A DNA stretch of 64,000 nt from Eutypa lata. Taxonomy: Eukaryota > Ascomycota > Sordariomycetes > Xylariales > Diatrypaceae. The notes under the pieces were generated by a model that did no database searches, was not told the DNA's origin, and saw only the letters and a program-made list of their open reading frames with translations. The stretch is from positions 3,534,001-3,598,000 of the forward strand of contig JAKULF010000004.1 of NCBI GenBank assembly GCA_022661535.1, given 5' to 3'. A program made the position numbers and the translations under genes. Positions 1 to 11,253 of this stretch are shown here, piece after piece (the first letter of the stretch is position 1; each line of letters starts with the position of its first letter).

Positions 1-969
1 TACTTGCTACGTTTACCTTTAGCGCGGTTGATTATTATATTTACATGTAAATTGTGCAGAGAGGGAGAGAGAAGGAGAGCAGCGTAAATACAAAAGCGAA
101 GTCCATCAGGTTGCTGATATGAGCAAGCGTATGCATGTATATTCTCATGTTGTACTCAAGGGATGAATTAGGACACACAAGACATCATGTACCACCAGAT
201 GCTTTAATGCTTTAATGCTTTGGAAGTATTTTTCAAGTGCTTACTCAACTTACTAAAGGATACTTATGTTTATATCACCTCACCTCATACACAGCAACGG
301 ATAAACATGCTTAAACTTTTTTTAAAATCGTTACTTTTTTTCTTTTCATTCATCGGGAAGGCAAGACAAGAAGCCCGCTTCCTCGCTATAATCCAACAAC
401 CACTATTCATGCTGGAAGGGGCATATTTTCTCATGCCCGAATCATATATATACACCAAACAGACATGCCTTCCTTCTGAATGGCAATGTTCGCAACTAAT
501 CCTGCGACGCCTGCATATTTCCTTCCGACTTCTGCAACAATCAATTCATAACCTTGGGGAAATATACCATCAATCGATACCGCAGATATTACGAAGTCAT
601 GGCAGACTCTTCTATTCTGCTTAACTGATGAATTCCAGTCCAAATAGTAGGACCTCGACGAGAATAAGATAGTAATGGGGTGGGTGGCTTCACTGACACA
701 CCATATGGTGATGTTTTGTCAGTTGCCGAAGAGACCTCAAGGTTTCAACATTATCTGAGGGGGGTAAGAAGTTGGCACACATGGCCTAGAAAAGATATAG
801 GCCGAATAGAAGGATTCATGTACGTGTGCTGGGTATATATGGAAAATCATAAAACAAGAAAATGTTGGTGGTGAGGAGTCAATTGACCAAGTCCAAGACG
901 GATCTTTTGAAACTCAGGTGTGGCCAATATCACGTTGATACTGGTGTTGGTTCCCACGAGACCAAGTAA
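1..969. other. Intergenic/3' flank of palI, no gene recognised
   Basis: This stretch lies beyond the palI stop codon. The open frames here are short. The longest (220-624, +) begins at TTG rather than ATG and has no recognisable domain. A 70-codon frame on the minus strand (431-643) also matches nothing I know. The first 200 bases hold a GA-rich run (about 60-80). I see no supported feature, although the left edge could be the tail of a gene outside the window. Confidence 0.5.
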
Positions 970-3310
970 TTATATACCTGGATATGCCGATCCAGGTATC
1001 ATACCTCCTCCCGGTCCTCTAGACGGGCTAGGATTTCCATTACGGGCCGTGGGTAATTGAAAGTCTGGATTGCTATTAAGAATATTCACGTCGTTTCTAT
1101 TAACCGGTCTCCGTGGCGGTATTTGCTGGTTGTACCCTGGGCCTGGGGGCGGGGGATTCCAGCGAGGATTTATTCCTCGTTGAGATATCGATGTAAAACC
1201 GGATCGCTCAGAGATCGCAGGGCTTCTAGAACCTGGACCAGCGTGATCGTCCTCATAAGTGCCTGGTACGTCTAAATTTGTTTGCAAGGGCTGTAAGGGC
1301 TGCAAGGACTGCAACGGCTGCAAAGGTTGTGAGGCTGCGGGACCAGGCTCTGCAAAGCGTGGGTCTATATCCTCGTAATAGTCGCCCGCATCAGAGGGTG
1401 CTCGCTGCGAGGGTGCTGCTGACCTATTGTCGGGTACTTCTGGAGCCCGGGTTGCTACGTTCAGAGGCGATGGAACACCTGGAGACGACCTCCCAGGACC
1501 CTGATTCCATATTTGCCTTGGCGGGACATATTGACTACGATGTGTCAGCTCTGGTAAACCGTGGAAGAAATATCTATGAGAACTTACTCTTCTTGACTAT
1601 ACCTGCTTCCTTCGCTCATATAGGTATCGTGCCGTTGGCTCGCCGAAGTCCTTGCTTGTTGTAAAGCTAGCATACCCGCTACATCTGCATCACTGTCTCT
1701 CAATTGGTTGTTGTTGAATTGGCCAAAATTCGCAGGTGGGTGTGCCGGACTTCCTGTATTAGCATCCATCTCCACCGCCTGCCCAACTCGTTCGTCTCTT
1801 GTATCGTCCATGCCGGGCAACGGGGGAGGTGATTCAGCCCTAGGTAGATCACTAGCCCTGTCAGGGTTGTACGCTTCGTAGCTACCCGTGCCCAAAGTGC
1901 CAACTGAGCCGCTAGGCATCGGGGCATTCATGTCATATGCAGCGCCTGGCGGGGCGGGAGAAATTTGGCGACCTGGCGGGTAGTTTCCATATGCATCCGG
2001 CGGCGGAGGTCTTCGATCATTTGGTCCACCTCCCGGATAATTTGGAGGCGGTGGCCGTCCACCCCTCATTCCGGGTCCACCATAACCACCGCGGGGACCG
2101 TATCCACCCCTACCGTTCGGAACTGGACCATATCCTCCCCTCCCATTCGGACCTGGGCCGTATCCACCTCTACCTGGAGGACCGTAACCTCCTCGGCCAC
2201 TCGATGGCGGGCCATAGCCACCCCCATAGCCGCCTCTACCATATCCTCCTCGACCCCGGTAGGCGCCTGGAGGCCCACCACGTCCTCTTGGGGAGTTCAT
2301 ACGCTCAATCGATGGACCCCGTCGCATAGCGTAGACATCCTGGGGTTGGGCGATAGGATTTCCATACTGATCCATCGGTAGTGAAGGTGTCGACCCAGAT
2401 CTTCGAGGCCCACCGTAAGTAGTTTCCGAAGCATTCATATCGGTAGGCATATTATTGGGCGATCGATCTGAAGTGGCTGTAAGAGGAACTCGCTCGTCAC
2501 TGCTGCGGTCATCCTTCTTCTGCTGATATGTAGCAAAATTAGCTAACTTGTCCGTGTTGTCGGCGCCTCCACTGACCGAGGGAATGGTTGGCGCCATAAT
2601 AGCAGTGCCGGCACCTGACATGGTCTCCTGCTGAGCTTGGCGATTGTAATAGTTCTCCCCGCTCATCTCGGCATTCTCTGCTATCCGGTTCTTCCTCGCT
2701 TTCCTGCTGACAAGGGTGCGGCGCATAGCACACGAGACAATGAAGCTGATAAAAACAAGGACGGTAGCGGCTAAGACGATATAGGACCCCCATGCCATGT
2801 GAGGCACGAAGAGTAAAACGTCGATAAGGAAAGAAAGTAGACATGCTATAAAGGTGAAAACACCAAAAATAAAAAGGAGTAGAAGATATCGAGAAGAATG
2901 AGAAGGAGAATGCACGTGGGCCACTACAGCCATGACAAACATGATTAGAGTAAGGAGACAGGCGATAGGGTGAACGACGAGGATGGTAGACAATGTCGTC
3001 CGCGTTGCGTTCGGAAGATCAAAGGTAGCCGTTTGCGTGTCCGTGTAAAGGGAAGCTAAGAAAGCCAGTCAGTAATGAATTCATTTTCAGTAAAGTTATA
3101 GTGAAACCTGGTAGCCTTACAAGTGTCATATCCGATCTCGAACGGACTACAGACGCCATCTTCCCTGCACCAGCCAAAGACACCGAAACTGACTCCTTCA
3201 TATGTACCCAATGGGATGGATTTGATTATGGGTGTGGATATGACTGAGAGCAGCAAGAGGGCAAAGGCTGCAAAAAGCAATACGGATAGCGGCGTAGCTG
3301 GTCGCAACAT
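970..3310 (-). CDS. palI: PalI/Rim9 pH-response regulator, plasma-membrane protein
   Basis: Three exons give 740 aa: 3310-3121, 3055-1588 and 1534-970. Introns of 65 nt (3056-3120) and 53 nt (1535-1587) have GTAAG donors and TAG acceptors. Family knowledge: PalI/Rim9 (SUR7/PalI family) assists the PalH sensor at the plasma membrane in the Pal/Rim alkaline-pH pathway that activates PacC. Seen: four hydrophobic segments, the first at the N-terminus (residues about 7-30, LLFAAFALLLLSVIS), then an extracellular loop with GVSFGVFGWC, then three more starting at STILVVHPIACLL. A long cytoplasmic tail follows, rich in Gly, Arg, Tyr and Pro (repeated RGGYG), and the C-terminal part carries SGFTSISQRGINPRW. 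The second intron is needed: without it the protein stops at SQEE, whereas splicing joins it in frame to DQYVPPRQIW and the conserved tail. Repeated Pro-Leu-Gln units lie near codon 1323. Confidence 0.93.
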
Positions 3311-5319
3311 AATGGCGGCTTGCAGCGCGCTGACTCAGATGAGTCGCGGCGCTGAAAGTATGGATTTCCCTAGCGACAAATGGCGATCCAAGGTGCGATA
3401 CCCAGTTTCTTCTGTTCAGAATTGATTATATCGGCGTAGATTGAAGAGGGGTGGAAAGCGGAAATGGGGAGATAACGATATCGATGGCGATGACATGTAG
3501 AAGTTCTGTATATGTAATCATGTGGTCGTCGGATTGATCGTTCACTTCCAGGTGAGTCGTATCAGAAATAGATTTCCGAGGTTGTACACGATGCTATTAA
3601 TCAGAAATTGGATCTGGGACCATCTCCAAAATTCACTTTCCAAGTTACTCTCCTCCTTCAATCCCACCACCAACCGGATGGAAACTACGTCAATAGGTGA
3701 TGTTGATGTTGATTGTCTCCAAAAATGAGCGACGGGGAGACTAGGAGAATGCTGAAATCAACAGCGAAGGTGGTTCTTTCCCAGGTGGCGGGATAATGGT
3801 TAATGGTTACGCTCGATGCGTGGCTGTGCCAGAAATAGGAAGGAGAGATTGGACAAGGTAAGGGAGGGGGGATATTTGGTGTGGTGGAATTGCACGAGAC
3901 AAGAACCAAAACCTGAAAAGGAATTGATTAATTGGATGGGGGGCAATGTAGGATTGCGATTTCCTGAACGAGAGAAAGAGGCACGTAGGCGCGGGCAGAG
4001 GAGATGGGGAGAGAGAGAGAGAAAGTGGAATGAAGGACGAATAGTATGTGGTCAATGGGCTAACTACTGAACTGGGGGAATCAGTTAATGCTCATCATTT
4101 TAGGGGCGCATCTGCTACACTCGAAGTTGGGGGGGGGAGCATTGACAAGGGTTATTAGGATATCTCCCTACCAGGTAGTTAACTACCTACCTAGCTCTAG
4201 GTAGGTATGTAGGTAAACTTTAGGTTACTGTAGGTATGTAAGAATTGCACATGGTGGGTCTCGGTGTAGTACTTGCTTAATTGCGTCCATGGTTGTGGTC
4301 TAGGCTCATCCATGTAATATCAATTCTTCTTAATTTGATAACTAGTTATATCGAGGCGACCAACCTAGAAATGGGAGCTGGTTCATTAACTATGGTATGC
4401 AGTAGATTTGTAGGAATATGTACCTGCTGCTAATCAAACGCTATTTGACGCGCAGATTCAAATCGGAATAGCATCCTGTGTAGGAACTTGTAATCTCTTT
4501 CAACGTAGCCAACAGCGCCCTAACAGCCAGTGCTAGCCCAGATCTAGAATATTTCATCGGATGCACTAATGCAGCACTAATGCTTATCTCTGCTTAGCAC
4601 CAGCTAGTAAGGTCCGGATAAACCTTCAATACTTGCATGAGGTCGTTAAGATCTACTTTGTACGAAGAAGGTTTGATAATATGCCATCTGATCACATAAA
4701 CAAACTTTCCTATTAAATGCTATATAGGTGAAGATCAAAACACGCTTGTGGTAGATCGTTAAATGTCCTCGTTTTGTAAAACCTCAAGCTGACGAGATGG
4801 GTTGACGTCCGAAAAATACTAATGCAGGTAGGAGACAACCATAGTTACGTGCACGGCTTCGGGCATGCGAGGTTCGATGCCAAGGAATCGCTATCCTGCT
4901 CTAACGATGACGACGCTTCGATAACCGTAAATAAGACTATGGACTCAGCTTCTTGTGTAAGTCCCGACAGTTTACAACCTCCGCACTCTTTATTCACTTT
5001 ATATTGCTGCATTTAATTACCAGAGTTGAATAAAGCATTTGGTTTCCAGTTAATAAGACAATGTTTACATGACTATAGGTACGGTTCGTATGTAAGTACA
5101 TATTACATACAGATAGTACTACTATGGTTGTACTATTAGGATCATAGTTCATGTACAACATTCCTACGATAGATGCCTCCATATTCATTAATAGCATTAG
5201 CAAACTAATTGTAAGTAAATGGCAGCACTGTAGCCACTGCTAGTCATTACCTACTTAGGTACGCAGGCAAGCAATGTTATATATATATCAATTTGCATGC
5301 ATAATGTTTAAGAACAAGG
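3311..5319. promoter_or_regulatory. palI upstream region, no other gene
   Basis: This is the 5' flank of palI. Purine-rich runs on the plus strand (about 3990-4030) correspond to pyrimidine tracts on the coding strand, usual near fungal promoters. A palindrome cluster sits at 4174-4208. Open frames are short and unsupported. Toward the right the sequence drifts into AT-rich DNA bordering the island. Confidence 0.45.
4174..4208. repeat. Palindromic TAGGTAGG-type motif
   Basis: Bases 4174-4187 form a perfect 14-bp palindrome (GGTAGTTAACTACC). It is followed by arms 4183-4194 and 4197-4208, complementary at 11 of 12 positions with a 2-base loop. Similar TAGGTAGG/CCTACCTA strings recur in many intergenic regions of the window. 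Confidence 0.75.
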
Positions 5320-7035
5320 GATAAGTAAAGAAATAAAAGATAAAATGCTAAAGCTTTAAGGCTTTAAGTTCTCTTTGTGTTTATACTTACAGTGAAGTAA
5401 AATAAATAACGTTTAATTTTAAATTACATTTAATTTACATTATAATTCTTTAAATAACATTATATTTTTAATAATAACTTTTATACGATTTAATAATTTA
5501 TTAAATTTTAAAAAACATTATTTATTTTATAAAAAAACGAAAATTTTAATTTTATATTTAAAAAAACTTTTTATTAAAATAATTATATTTATTAAAAAAA
5601 ATTTTTAATAAAATATATATAAAATTAATACGCGTTATTAAATTTAAAAATTTAACGTTTTATAATTTAATTATAAAGCGTTTAAAAAGTTAAATAATTA
5701 TAATATAAAATATATTAAAATAAAAATTAATTAAAACTTTTTTATTTTATTAAAAGCTTTAATTAAAATAATTAAAAATAAAATAATTTTAATTAAAACT
5801 TTTTTATTTTATTAAAAACTTTAATTAAAACGATTAAAAATAAAATAATTTTAATTATAATTAAAATATATTTAATAAAATTTAATATTTAATATTTTTA
5901 CGTTTTTTAAAAATTTAAATTAAATAATAAATTTATTTAAAAACGTTTAAAATTTATTTTAAAATATATTAATAAATTAATTTTTTATTAAAAACGATAA
6001 ATATTTATAAATAAATTAACGATAATATATAATAAAAAAATATATATAAAATAAATATTTTATTATAAAATAAATTAATTTATTTTTAATTTTTTTTAAT
6101 TTTATTTATATATAACTTTTTAATTATTTATTTTTAAAATAAAAAACTTAATAAAAAAAATATATAATTTTAAAATAAATTAATAAAATATTTATAAATA
6201 TTTTTTATTACGTTTAAATAAAAAGTTTATATTATATTTATTAATTTTTATAAAAAATTTAAAATAAATAAAAAAAATATTATTAAATAAATTATTTTTA
6301 AAAATTTTTAAAAAATATTTTTAATTATATATTTTTAAGTTTTATATATATTTAAAATAATATTTTAATTTATTAAATATATATAATTTAAACGTAATTA
6401 AAAAAATAAATTATTAAAAATAATATTAAATTAATAAATTAATTTTTATATTTATTAAATTTTAATTTTATTAAAAATTTATAAAAATTATTAAAAAAAT
6501 ATATTTACATTTTAAAATTAAATTTATTTAATATATTTAAAAACGAAAAATTAAAAAAATTATTAATTAAAATTATAATTAAAATATAAAAAAAATAAAA
6601 AAAATTATTAAATTATATAATAAAATTTATAAATAATAAGTTTTAAATTATAATTAATATAAAAAAATAATATATAAAATATTAAATAAATTTTTAAATA
6701 TATTATTTTAAAACTTTTAAATAAAACTTTAAAATACTTAAGTTTTAATAAATTTTTTTATATTTTAAATTTTTATAATTTATTTAAATAAAAAAAAATA
6801 ATAATAATAAATTATAATTATATAAATTAAAAAAATAATTAAACGTTATTTATTTTTAATTATTATATTTATATATAAATTTTAATAAAAATATATATTT
6901 AAAAGTTAAAAGTTTATTAAATATTAATTAATTCGTTATACTTTAAAGATTAATGCATTTATTTTATTTATAACGCAATTATTGTTATTATTTAATTTTG
7001 CCGTTATTAATAAGGCATTAATTAACAACTAAGTA
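5320..7035. repeat. AT-rich, RIP-type island 1
   Basis: About 1.7 kb made almost entirely of A and T, sharply unlike its flanks. The few remaining C residues are followed mainly by G or T (ACG, ACTTT, AAGCTTT), while CA/TG dinucleotides are nearly absent in the core (5.56-6.9 kb). Loss of CpA in favour of TpA is the signature of repeat-induced point mutation, so this is most likely an old repeat or transposon mutated beyond recognition. No coding frame survives and I cannot name the original element. Confidence 0.85.
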
Positions 7036-8155
7036 AGCCCTTTCTCTTCTTATAAGCGCCGCGTAAAGGATTCACCCCGCTAAACCCACGTGCTGTGCTG
7101 AAATCGGTTCACTGAGTTAGCATATTTCGTACAGTGGTCTGAAACAATGTTGTCTAGGACGAAAATGACCTCGGAATATTCGTCAGCTACTCCGGCTAGT
7201 TTCTACGTGTAGGAACATGGTTAGGTAGTGCTAGGTAAAATGAATAAATGTCCCATGATGAAGAGAAATTCGAGTTCTTAAAAGCAGCTCGTCTTGATCA
7301 TGCTACTATGTAGGTAGTGATGTTATTTATATCAAACTACATATGTGTTGCAACCTACAAGGTACCCCCTACGTTACATAACATGATATGTAGACCACTC
7401 AGCCACATCATACATGCACCTCAACGGGCCAGGCCAATTCTGAGACTTCTTCAGCATGCTGCAGATCATGTTTGACCAGGTAATTGCTGACTACCTACTT
7501 ACTATATATATACATATATAGGTAGACAAGCTTCTGCTCAGTAACTTAAAACTTCTTTCAAATCAGAAGAATTTGAATATTTTAAGCATTCGAAAAAGTG
7601 TCTCCGATATAATCTAACAAGTAATCTTCTTTTTAATATATGTAATTATCAGATTTGAAAACCAACAGCTCTTGTACCAGGTTCTCTCAGCAAAGGCCGT
7701 GATCTAACTACGCAATGTAGTGCTTATAAACGAATGTTTGATAATACCAGCGTCACTATTCAGGTCGTAGGACTTTAATAAAAGCCAAACACTCTTTAGC
7801 AATACAGAAGTCTCTCCATGTGGTTAACGAGAGCAGATTACAGTAAATCGGCCGGAAGCGGGGGTCGGGAAAGTCGGACGAGAGCAAAAGCCGATATGGG
7901 TCTAGCCGGCGATAAAAAAAAACCTTGGTAATCATAGGTAGTTAAAAGCATATCGTCATCATTGATCTCACGGTCTTTCACATGCAGTGCTTAGACGTTC
8001 CCAACTCGACTCAGGTCGGCCCAGCACACAACAAAGCGAACAACCCATTACGTATCAGCCAAGCTGCCACGCAAGATTCTTTTAGAGGTCGGAAGCTTTG
8101 CCTTCCACCTCCAAATTCGCTAACCCTACATGCAACAGCAGTAAGATAGCTAGGT
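7036..8155. other. Intergenic region upstream of MCP2-like gene
   Basis: Composition returns to normal at about 7,040. There are TAGGTAG strings (about 7,220-7,240 and 7,490-7,525) and a TATATATA run near 7,505. No coding frame is supported. It presumably holds the promoter of the downstream gene; no individual site can be assigned. Confidence 0.4.
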
Positions 8156-10364
8156 ATGTTCCGGCAACGCACAGCGACGCTCTGCGCTCGCCCGATCGGC
8201 CCGGCATGGCGAAGACTTCCCCTACACGAAAATTCTGCACACGTCGGCGGCAGACGAACATTCGGTCGGACGTGGACACAACAGCAACAACAGACCACCC
8301 GTTCCATCCAGACAAACTCCACTTTCGAGCCCCTCCGACCCCCCTCGCCCTCCTCGCTCGGCAAGCCCCGGACAGCACGCGAGTACAAGCGGGGACGGAA
8401 ATGGGGACGGCGGCTGCTGATCCTATCGGCCGTGACGGGGACGGCGTACCTCGTCGACCGGCAGGCGTTCGCTTCGGGCGTGGCGCGCTCGCTACGCACG
8501 TTCGGCACGGGCCTCTGGGTCGCCCTCGACTACAAGCTGAACTTCCGCGCGGAGCCGCTGACGGGCGGCACGATCGAGGACCTGCACCTGCGTAGCGCGG
8601 AGCGCATGTTCGATCTCCTGCGCCACAACGGCGGCCTCTACCTCAAGATCGGGCAGGCCATCGCCATGCAGTCCGCCGTGCTGCCGCCTGAATTCCAGCG
8701 TATGTTCGCACGCATGGTACGTGGATTCTGAAGTTGTGTACACATACCCCTATCTTGCATACTGCTTTAAGAGCACTTTTGGTTGGCAATGGAAGGCTCT
8801 CGCTCCTTGAACACGACTTAGGTCCTCCAAATCATCGCTAGATTATCTAGAAATGGAAATAGCTAACTCCAGATGTTGACAGTTCGACGATGCGCCGCAA
8901 TCCGGCTGGGACGACGTCGAGAAGGTCATCCGCGGCGACTTCGGGGGTAAGGGGGCCGAGGAGGTTTTTGGCGTTAGTTTTACCGGTGAGGAGGGCAAGG
9001 GGCTGGTGGAGAGAAAGGCGAGGGCGAGTGCAAGCGTTGCGCAGGTCCACTGGGCTCGGCTGCCCGATGGTCGCGAGGTCGCCATCAAGATCCAGAAGCC
9101 TGAGATCGCGAAGCAGGTCGGCTGGGATCTGTGGGCGTTCAAAGTTGTCATGAAGGTTTATACTTACTGGTTCGATCTCCCGCTCTACAGTATAGTGCCG
9201 TTCATCACGGAGCGGCTCATGCTCGAGACCGACTTCGAGTCCGAGGCCCGGAATTCGGAGAAGATGCGGGACCTCATCAACGCGGAGCCAAGTCTGCGCG
9301 GCCGTGTCTATGTTCCCCAAGTGTACTCCGAGTTCACGACGAGGCGCATCATGGTAACTGAATGGATCGAGGGCGTCAGATTATGGGACAAGGCGGCTAC
9401 TACGGGACGCTGGCTCGGAGGCTACGGGAACGGCTCGGCCGGTGTACGGGGTGCTAAGCTCGAGTTCGGCCAGTCGGACCTGGATGCGGCGCGACGCGAG
9501 CTGCGGGAGAATCCGCAGCGAGAAAAGCTCAAGCCCGACCGCGAGACCTGGAAAGGTAGGAACGGTAAGGGCGGACTCGGTCTGACAGGAAAGGAGGTGA
9601 TGACGATGATCGTCGACCTGTTCTCGGCGCAGATCTTCAAGTTCGGCGTCGTGCACTGCGACCCGCACCCCGGCAACATTTTCATCCGCCGGTTACCGTC
9701 CGGGCGGGCCGAGGTCGTCCTGATCGACCACGGCCTGTACGTGTACATGTCGCCGAAGTTCCGGCACCAGTATAGTCTGTTCTGGAAGTCGCTCATGACG
9801 TTCGACAACAAGACGATCGCCGAGGTGACGGCGGAGTGGGGCATCAAGGCGCCGGACTTCTTCGCGAGCGCGACGCTGATGCGGCCGTACGAGGGCGGCG
9901 ACGGGAGCACCAAGAACGGGTTTATCAAGGGGATGGAAGGCAAGACGGCAGCCGAGGCGCACTTCAAGGCGCAGCAGCGCATGAAGCAGGGCCTGCGCGA
10001 CATCCTCGCCGACGAGGAAAAGTGGCCCAAGGAGCTGATCTTCATCGGCCGCAACATGCGCATCGTCCAGGCCAACAACCAGTTCATGGGCTCGCCCGTG
10101 AACCGCCTGAAGATGATGGGCGACTGGGCGAGCCGCAGCCTCTACCAGGACCCGCACCTGCCGTGGCGCGAGCGCCTCGCCAACGTCTGGCGCCACCTCC
10201 TCTTCAAGACCGTCCTGTTCGCCACCGACGTCGCCTTCTACACCTTCAAGGTCCGGCAGTGGCTGGGCTACGGGGGCGGTATGGACGACGAGCTCGAGAA
10301 CCGGATGAAGGACATGGCGAAGGAGATGGGCGTCGAACTACAGCATAGCGTCTTTGAGGGTTGA
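8156..10364 (+). CDS. MCP2: Mitochondrial UbiB/ABC1-family atypical kinase, MCP2/CQD2 type
   Basis: Two exons, 8156-8716 and 8883-10364, joined over a 166-nt intron (GTACGT donor, GCTAAC branch site, ACAG acceptor), give 680 aa. Family knowledge: UbiB proteins are protein-kinase-like ATPases; yeast Mcp2/Cqd2 sits in the inner mitochondrial membrane and affects coenzyme Q distribution and lipid homeostasis. Seen: a basic, Gln-rich N-terminus resembling a mitochondrial presequence; a hydrophobic stretch LLILSAVTGTAYLV; the family KxGQ motif (K164-Q167); the Ala-rich loop ASVAQVH with following VAIKIQ lysine; catalytic HCDPHPGN (from H445); and the DHG triad in place of DFG (D469). A Gly- and charge-rich insertion precedes the catalytic loop, between WDKAATTGRW and EVMTMIVDLF. 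The gene is strikingly GC-rich in third positions compared with its flanks. Its class within the UbiB family is inferred from overall order and context, not alignment. Confidence 0.88.
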
Positions 10365-10860
10365 TTGATTTGATTTTTGTGTGTGAAGGGGGGGACAAAA
10401 AGGCTAGGACTGGATGGATATGTCTCTTTATTGTAAAATTACATCCGGTAAGCTCCGTGCTGGAGTGATAGAATACATCTAGAGCACTAGAATGGTGGCA
10501 TTGTATGATATACGACTACATAATAGAACTACCTACTCTTAGATAAGTTTACGTTTTCTCTTGCTTTCTGTCTTTTCCTCCCTTTTCTGCTTTCTAACGC
10601 TCTACCCCTCTCGTCTCTTCTTTTTGTTTTTCTTCGCGTACCTTATCAATTATACCGCCTACCTAGTTTACGCATGTTAAAAGCATGTATAACATTGGTC
10701 TAATAGAACTAAGTATAGTAACTTGATTTTGCCGTCGTGCATACTTACAGTAAGTAATAGAGCTCAACAGAGGCATACAATTCGGTACAATACCTAGGTA
10801 CCTGGTAGGTAATCAGCTGTCGTCAGTATCTGGAAAATGTAGGTTAAGAACGACCTCAGG
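10365..10860. other. 3' flank of MCP2-like gene
   Basis: Contains a pyrimidine-rich run (about 10,555-10,640) and no supported coding frame. Confidence 0.4.
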
Positions 10861-11253
10861 TTAAGTAGCAATTGCTTTAAGTTTTGCCTTACTAGATCGT
10901 TCCATATAAGCGAACGAGTTTACGATTTCCATTAGAAACGAGGTCCCCGATGTTTGGTTTGTGTCGCTCGAAGCTAACAGGACAGGAAGCATGCTGTCTA
11001 GTGTACCTAGGTAGTCACAGAACCTAAGCGCTATATGTATTTGTTCTTCTCTAAACGCAGTCAGGATTTTCAACACTGGCAATTCGCTATTCCATCAGCG
11101 CCTATCAAGCAATACGCCACTTGATTGGATATTACCAATGCCGCTGTCCTTGATGACTACATTCGCATGACGCAAGTTTCCGTGAACACCTGTAATTCGG
11201 AGAGGGGATGACGCCAATGACGAAGCAAGCGTCAAGCTGGTTTTATCGTCCAT
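10861..11253 (-). pseudogene. Small ORF relic with one internal TGA, function unknown
   Basis: Reading the minus strand from an ATG at 11253, one frame stays open for 131 codons to a stop at 10861 except for a single TGA at 11095-11097. The text before it (LRITGVHGNLRHANVVIKDS) and after it (ELPVLKILTAFREEQIHIAL) is protein-like in composition and in the same frame. CGA to TGA would be one C-to-T change. I do not recognise the family. It may be the remains of a gene or a chance frame. Confidence 0.35.

Noticed and set aside
220..624. 134-codon open frame on the plus strand
   Set aside because: Starts at TTG, no domain, low-complexity Leu/Phe runs; probably chance.
431..643. 70-codon frame on the minus strand
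   Set aside because: Reads somewhat protein-like, but is short, overlaps another frame and matches no family I know.
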